DNA from: Arsenophonus sp052171895
Lineage (GTDB): Bacteria > Pseudomonadota > Gammaproteobacteria > Enterobacterales > Enterobacteriaceae
Assembly (NCBI GenBank): GCA_052171895.1
Contig: JBQMRN010000008.1
Coordinates: 1 to 64,000, forward strand
Reading direction: 5' to 3'
DNA length: 64,000 bases
Within the stretch, counting starts at the first letter, position 1; each line of letters begins with the position of its first letter. The notes under the pieces were generated by a model, which was not told the origin of the DNA, made no database searches, and saw nothing but the letters and a program-made list of their open reading frames with translations. The translations under genes and the position numbers were made by a program. Shown one piece after another: positions 61,195 through 64,000 of this stretch.

Positions 61195-61908
61195 ATGGCC
61201 ACCCCACATATTAATGCTAAGATAGATGATTTTTCGGAAGTTATATTGATGCCAGGAGATCCTCTACGAGCAAAATATATTTCAGAAAATTATTTAACCG
61301 AAAGTCGTCAGGTAAATGATGTTCGTGGTATGTTAGGTTTTACTGGCAATTATCAAGGCCATCGCATTTCTGTGATGGGACATGGGATGGGGATTCCTTC
61401 TTGTTCAATTTACATGAAAGAGTTAATTACTGACTTTGGTGTTAAAATAATAATACGGGTAGGGTCCTGTGGCGCTATTAGCCAGCAAGTAAAGTTACAC
61501 GACATTATTATCGGCCTTGGAGCATGCACTGATTCTAAAGTTAATCGGCTAAAATTTAATGATAATGATTTTGCAGCTATTGCGGATTATGATCTAGTTC
61601 ATAATGCTGTTACTGCAGCTAAAGCAAAGAATTTTAACGTTCGTGTAGGTAATATTTTTTCTACTGATCTTTTTTATAGATCTCAAATGCAAGTCTTTGA
61701 TACAATAGAAAAATATGGAATTTTAGGAGTGGAAATGGAAGCCGCTGGTATGTATAGCATTGCGGCAGAATATGGTGTAAAAGCACTAACTATTTGTACG
61801 GTTTCTGATCATATTCGTCTGGGCGAAAAGACAACTTCAGCAGAACGGCAAACGACATTTAATAAGATGGTTGAAATTGCCTTAGAATCAGTATTATTAC
61901 TTGATTAA
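61195..61908 (+). CDS. deoD: Purine nucleoside phosphorylase
   Basis: DeoD splits purine nucleosides with phosphate to free bases and (deoxy)ribose-1-phosphate. The 237 residues compare with 239 in Escherichia. The N-terminus ATPHINAKIDDF carries the conserved histidine, and the phosphate site MPGDPLRAKYI is at about 19-29. EMEAAGMYSIAAEYG (about 180-194) binds the ribose. The catalytic aspartate is in CTVSDHIRLGE (about 200-210). The frame is intact although deoC and deoB are dead. With NupC it can supply purine bases, leaving the sugar phosphate without its usual catabolic route. Confidence 0.97.
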   Translation: MATPHINAKIDDFSEVILMPGDPLRAKYISENYLTESRQVNDVRGMLGFTGNYQGHRISVMGHGMGIPSCSIYMKELITDFGVKIIIRVGSCGAISQQVKLHDIIIGLGACTDSKVNRLKFNDNDFAAIADYDLVHNAVTAAKAKNFNVRVGNIFSTDLFYRSQMQVFDTIEKYGILGVEMEAAGMYSIAAEYGVKALTICTVSDHIRLGEKTTSAERQTTFNKMVEIALESVLLLD

Positions 61909-62189
61909 AAAATAAATAATTTTTATTTCTTTTGCTGATAGGTTTTATACTGAGCGACTTTGTTTATTGATAAAAAAGATAATTTTAGCCAATAAATATA
62001 GTACTATCAATCTAAATGATATTAACCAGAATAAAACCGATAGATAGTGGTATAAGTAACATAATCTTTAATAAATTAGCCATATTCTCTATTTCTTTAA
62101 GATCCTATACTAAATTGATTGAGCATCAATGCTTAAACGTAAAAAGCCTTTTTATTTGTCTTATCGAAGATTGGAATAGAGCAAAGCAG

Positions 62190-63627
62190 AGTTATGCTCA
62201 TTTCTGGTGATGGAATTTCGGAGATGGTGGCATATTCTTCTGCTGATTGATTTTTAGAATGATTGTAATAACAGAGAGATGATATGCTATGAAAAGTCTA
62301 CCTACAGATATCTGCAAAACTAGATATTACCTCTGCTCCATTCCATGAACTCATTCGTAATGGTGCCAGGGCAGCCTGGATAGCCTCCGCCGTTGATGCT
62401 AAGATCGAAGCCATGCTGGGAATGCTGAATGCCGCCTTATCAATTGGGGGTCCAGTCTCATCACCCGGCCCTGGCGTAGTCCGTAACGGTTATTTGCTAC
62501 ACCAAACCATACAGACTGGTATGGGCGATGTTGAAATTAAACTGCCTAAGGGTCAGGGGGGAGGGGGGATTGCAGCAGCAAAGGAATATGCTTCCAACAA
62601 CTCCTTGATAGCACCTTATCTGAAGCGTGTAAAGAATATCGGAGAGTTTGCTAGCATAGCTGTATACCTGCACAAGAGAGAGCATATCCACCGGTAATTT
62701 TCACGAAACCAAAAGCTTGATGGTATGGCTTCTCAGTGAGAAATATATGGTTTTCTCTACCAGTACCAATATACCAATCAGCAGACTGAAACAGCAATGT
62801 CTTAAAGAAAAATAGGCAATGGTTGCTTGCGTTTTTAAGCCGATGGCATAAACAGTTATGTCAGGAAAGAGAGAGATCTATTGACTGCTGCTTTCATTAT
62901 CAGCGTCACTGAGCATGGATATATATAAGGAGCTAGTTGCGCTCTAAGATGCTTATATTGATAGTTATAAGCGAACTGGATTAAATTTCTCAATCAATGG
63001 CCTGTGGAGCGTCTGGCTTAAGTGTATTTTCCAAAGGCTTGCTAAGAAATAGCTTAGCCCATTTTTCACCAATCAGCAAAGATATTTTCAGATACGCAAA
63101 ACAAACGTTATTTGGTACACAAATAAGCTAATGTCCTGCCTTTACTCCTTAAAGGCATATAACCAAAAGTTAAGACTTAGCTGCAGGAGATCCTAGCTAG
63201 CAAAGAGCCGTGATGCTGCTAATAAAACAATTGATGTTTTATTAGCGAGGTTTTCAGCGAAGTATCCTTCCTGCAGAGCGATGAAGAAGCTAGAGAAAGA
63301 TTGAGAAGAACTTCTTGAATTCTACAACTTCCTGTCAGAACACTTGGCGTCAAATAAGAACAAGGATAACGATTGAATCGCCTTTTGCGACACTAAGAAT
63401 AATGAAGGCGATGCACAAAGAACTGTAGTTCAAGAAAAACAACCCATTTAATGGTATTTAAGCTGCTACTACCATCTTACTCAGAAAAGCTAATCCCGCC
63501 TAAAGGGATTAACTTGCTTTAACCCTGCTAGTAAATAAATCATCCAATTTAAGGATGGAGAACAGATTCACGAAGCTTCAGAGTTAAAGATAACCTGAGT
63601 GGCCATATACTAGATTTGCTAATAACT
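62190..63627 (+). mobile_element. IS256-family element, near full length, dead
   Basis: It is 1438 bp between AGTTATGCTC and CTAATAACT. Plus-strand pieces include FHELIRNGARAAWIASAV near 62.35 kb, the open frame with VVRNGYLLHQTIQTGMGDVEIKLPK (62413-62697; family VRNGYHPERTIQTGIGPVTVKVPK), and NRIAFCDTKN-like remains near 63.38 kb. The catalytic core is broken. Its right end lies only 24 bases from the ispG stop codon. Confidence 0.87.
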
Positions 63628-63651
63628 CCTTTATGAGCCAATATGATTATA

Positions 63652-64000
63652 TTAATTATCTAATTGTTTGATATCAATCCAACGATTTTTATCTAACATA
63701 ACGGCTTTTGCCCGAATTTTAGCTTCCAATTGATCGATCATATCGATATTGTCTAAACGTTCTTTTTGACGAACACCATCTTCATAAAATCCACTCTTTA
63801 CTCTTGCCCCTGTTACGCCAAGGGTAGAAATTTCTGCTTCACCAGGACCATTAACAACACAACCAATAATTGAAACGTCCATTGGGGTAATAATATTTTC
63901 TAACCGCTCTTCTAATGTATTAACGGTAGCAATGACATCAAACTCTTGACGTGAACAGGTTGGACAAGTAATAAAATTAATACCTCTGGAGCGAATACGG
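63652..64000 (-). CDS. ispG: 4-hydroxy-3-methylbut-2-enyl-diphosphate synthase, C-terminal part
   Basis: IspG is an iron-sulfur enzyme of the MEP route to isoprenoids. The last 116 codons are in the window, and the gene continues beyond the right edge. Cluster cysteines are in FITCPTCSRQEFDV and VSIIGCVVNGPGEA. The end LEAKIRAKAVMLDKNRWIDIKQLDN is collinear with Escherichia IspG and has a normal stop. The visible part has no lesion. Whether the upstream part is intact cannot be judged. Confidence 0.95.
   Translation of the reverse strand, partial: RIRSRGINFITCPTCSRQEFDVIATVNTLEERLENIITPMDVSIIGCVVNGPGEAEISTLGVTGARVKSGFYEDGVRQKERLDNIDMIDQLEAKIRAKAVMLDKNRWIDIKQLDN

Overview
The window is AT-rich and comes from a gammaproteobacterium of the order Enterobacterales. 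Gene order in many blocks matches Escherichia and its relatives: crr-ptsI-ptsH-cysK-cysZ-zipA-ligA, hldD-waaF-waaC, aroQ-accB-accC-yhdT-panF-prmA-dusB, mreBCD-yhdE-rng-yhdP, envC-yibQ, yibN-secB-gpsA-cysE, cspE-lipA-lipB-ybeD, sdhE/ygfZ and nupC-deoC-(deoA missing)-deoB-deoD. Dozens of genes are in visible decay, and mobile elements fill many of the gaps. This is typical of a host-restricted insect endosymbiont at a middle stage of genome reduction. The Vibrio-type nucleoside transporter next to the deo genes and the general protein character make an Arsenophonus-like member of the Morganellaceae my best guess, but this is inference.

Layout. 0-11 kb: soluble sugar phosphotransferase genes (crr, ptsI, ptsH), a cysK pseudogene broken by nested insertion sequences, then intact cysZ, zipA and ligA. 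11-17 kb: LPS heptose genes hldD, waaF and waaC, then a pile of dead IS256 and IS481 elements. 17-26 kb (minus strand): intact aroQ, accB and accC upstream of decayed yhdT, panF, prmA and dusB, and an acuI pseudogene split by an IS91-family element. 26-33 kb: dead IS481, intact mreB, mreC and mreD, then pseudogenes of yhdE, rng and yhdP. 33-42.6 kb: yibQ pseudogene, envC, yibN, secB, gpsA, pseudogenes of cysE, ogt and cspE, then lipA and lipB. 42.7-49 kb: ybeD pseudogene, two IS1595 copies, an IS91 remnant and scattered prophage tail-fibre fragments. 49-55 kb: sdhE and ygfZ, then IS1595, IS91 and IS256 remnants. 55-64 kb: nupC, pseudogenes of deoC and deoB, intact deoD, one IS256, and the 3' end of ispG.

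What the surviving genes say. Intact functions are envelope and division genes (mreBCD, zipA, envC, heptosyltransferases, secB, gpsA), the biotin-dependent half of acetyl-CoA carboxylase, lipoate attachment and synthesis, DNA ligase, type II dehydroquinase, nucleoside import plus purine phosphorolysis, and the general PTS proteins. Lost functions are cysteine synthesis (cysE, cysK), pantothenate uptake (panF), deoxyribose catabolism (deoC, deoA, deoB), DNA repair (ogt), RNA processing (rng), and ribosomal protein or tRNA modification (prmA, dusB).

Four insertion-sequence families (IS481, IS256, IS1595, IS91) have many copies, and none I read keeps an open transposase. I found no convincing undescribed system. 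The best leads are two IS1595 insertions at the same site in two IS481 copies, a lipB gene that seems to start at ATT behind a perfect ribosome binding site, a perfect inverted repeat over the end of lipA, a tandem duplication in front of deoD, and a short relatively GC-rich segment inside the acuI interruption that I could not identify.
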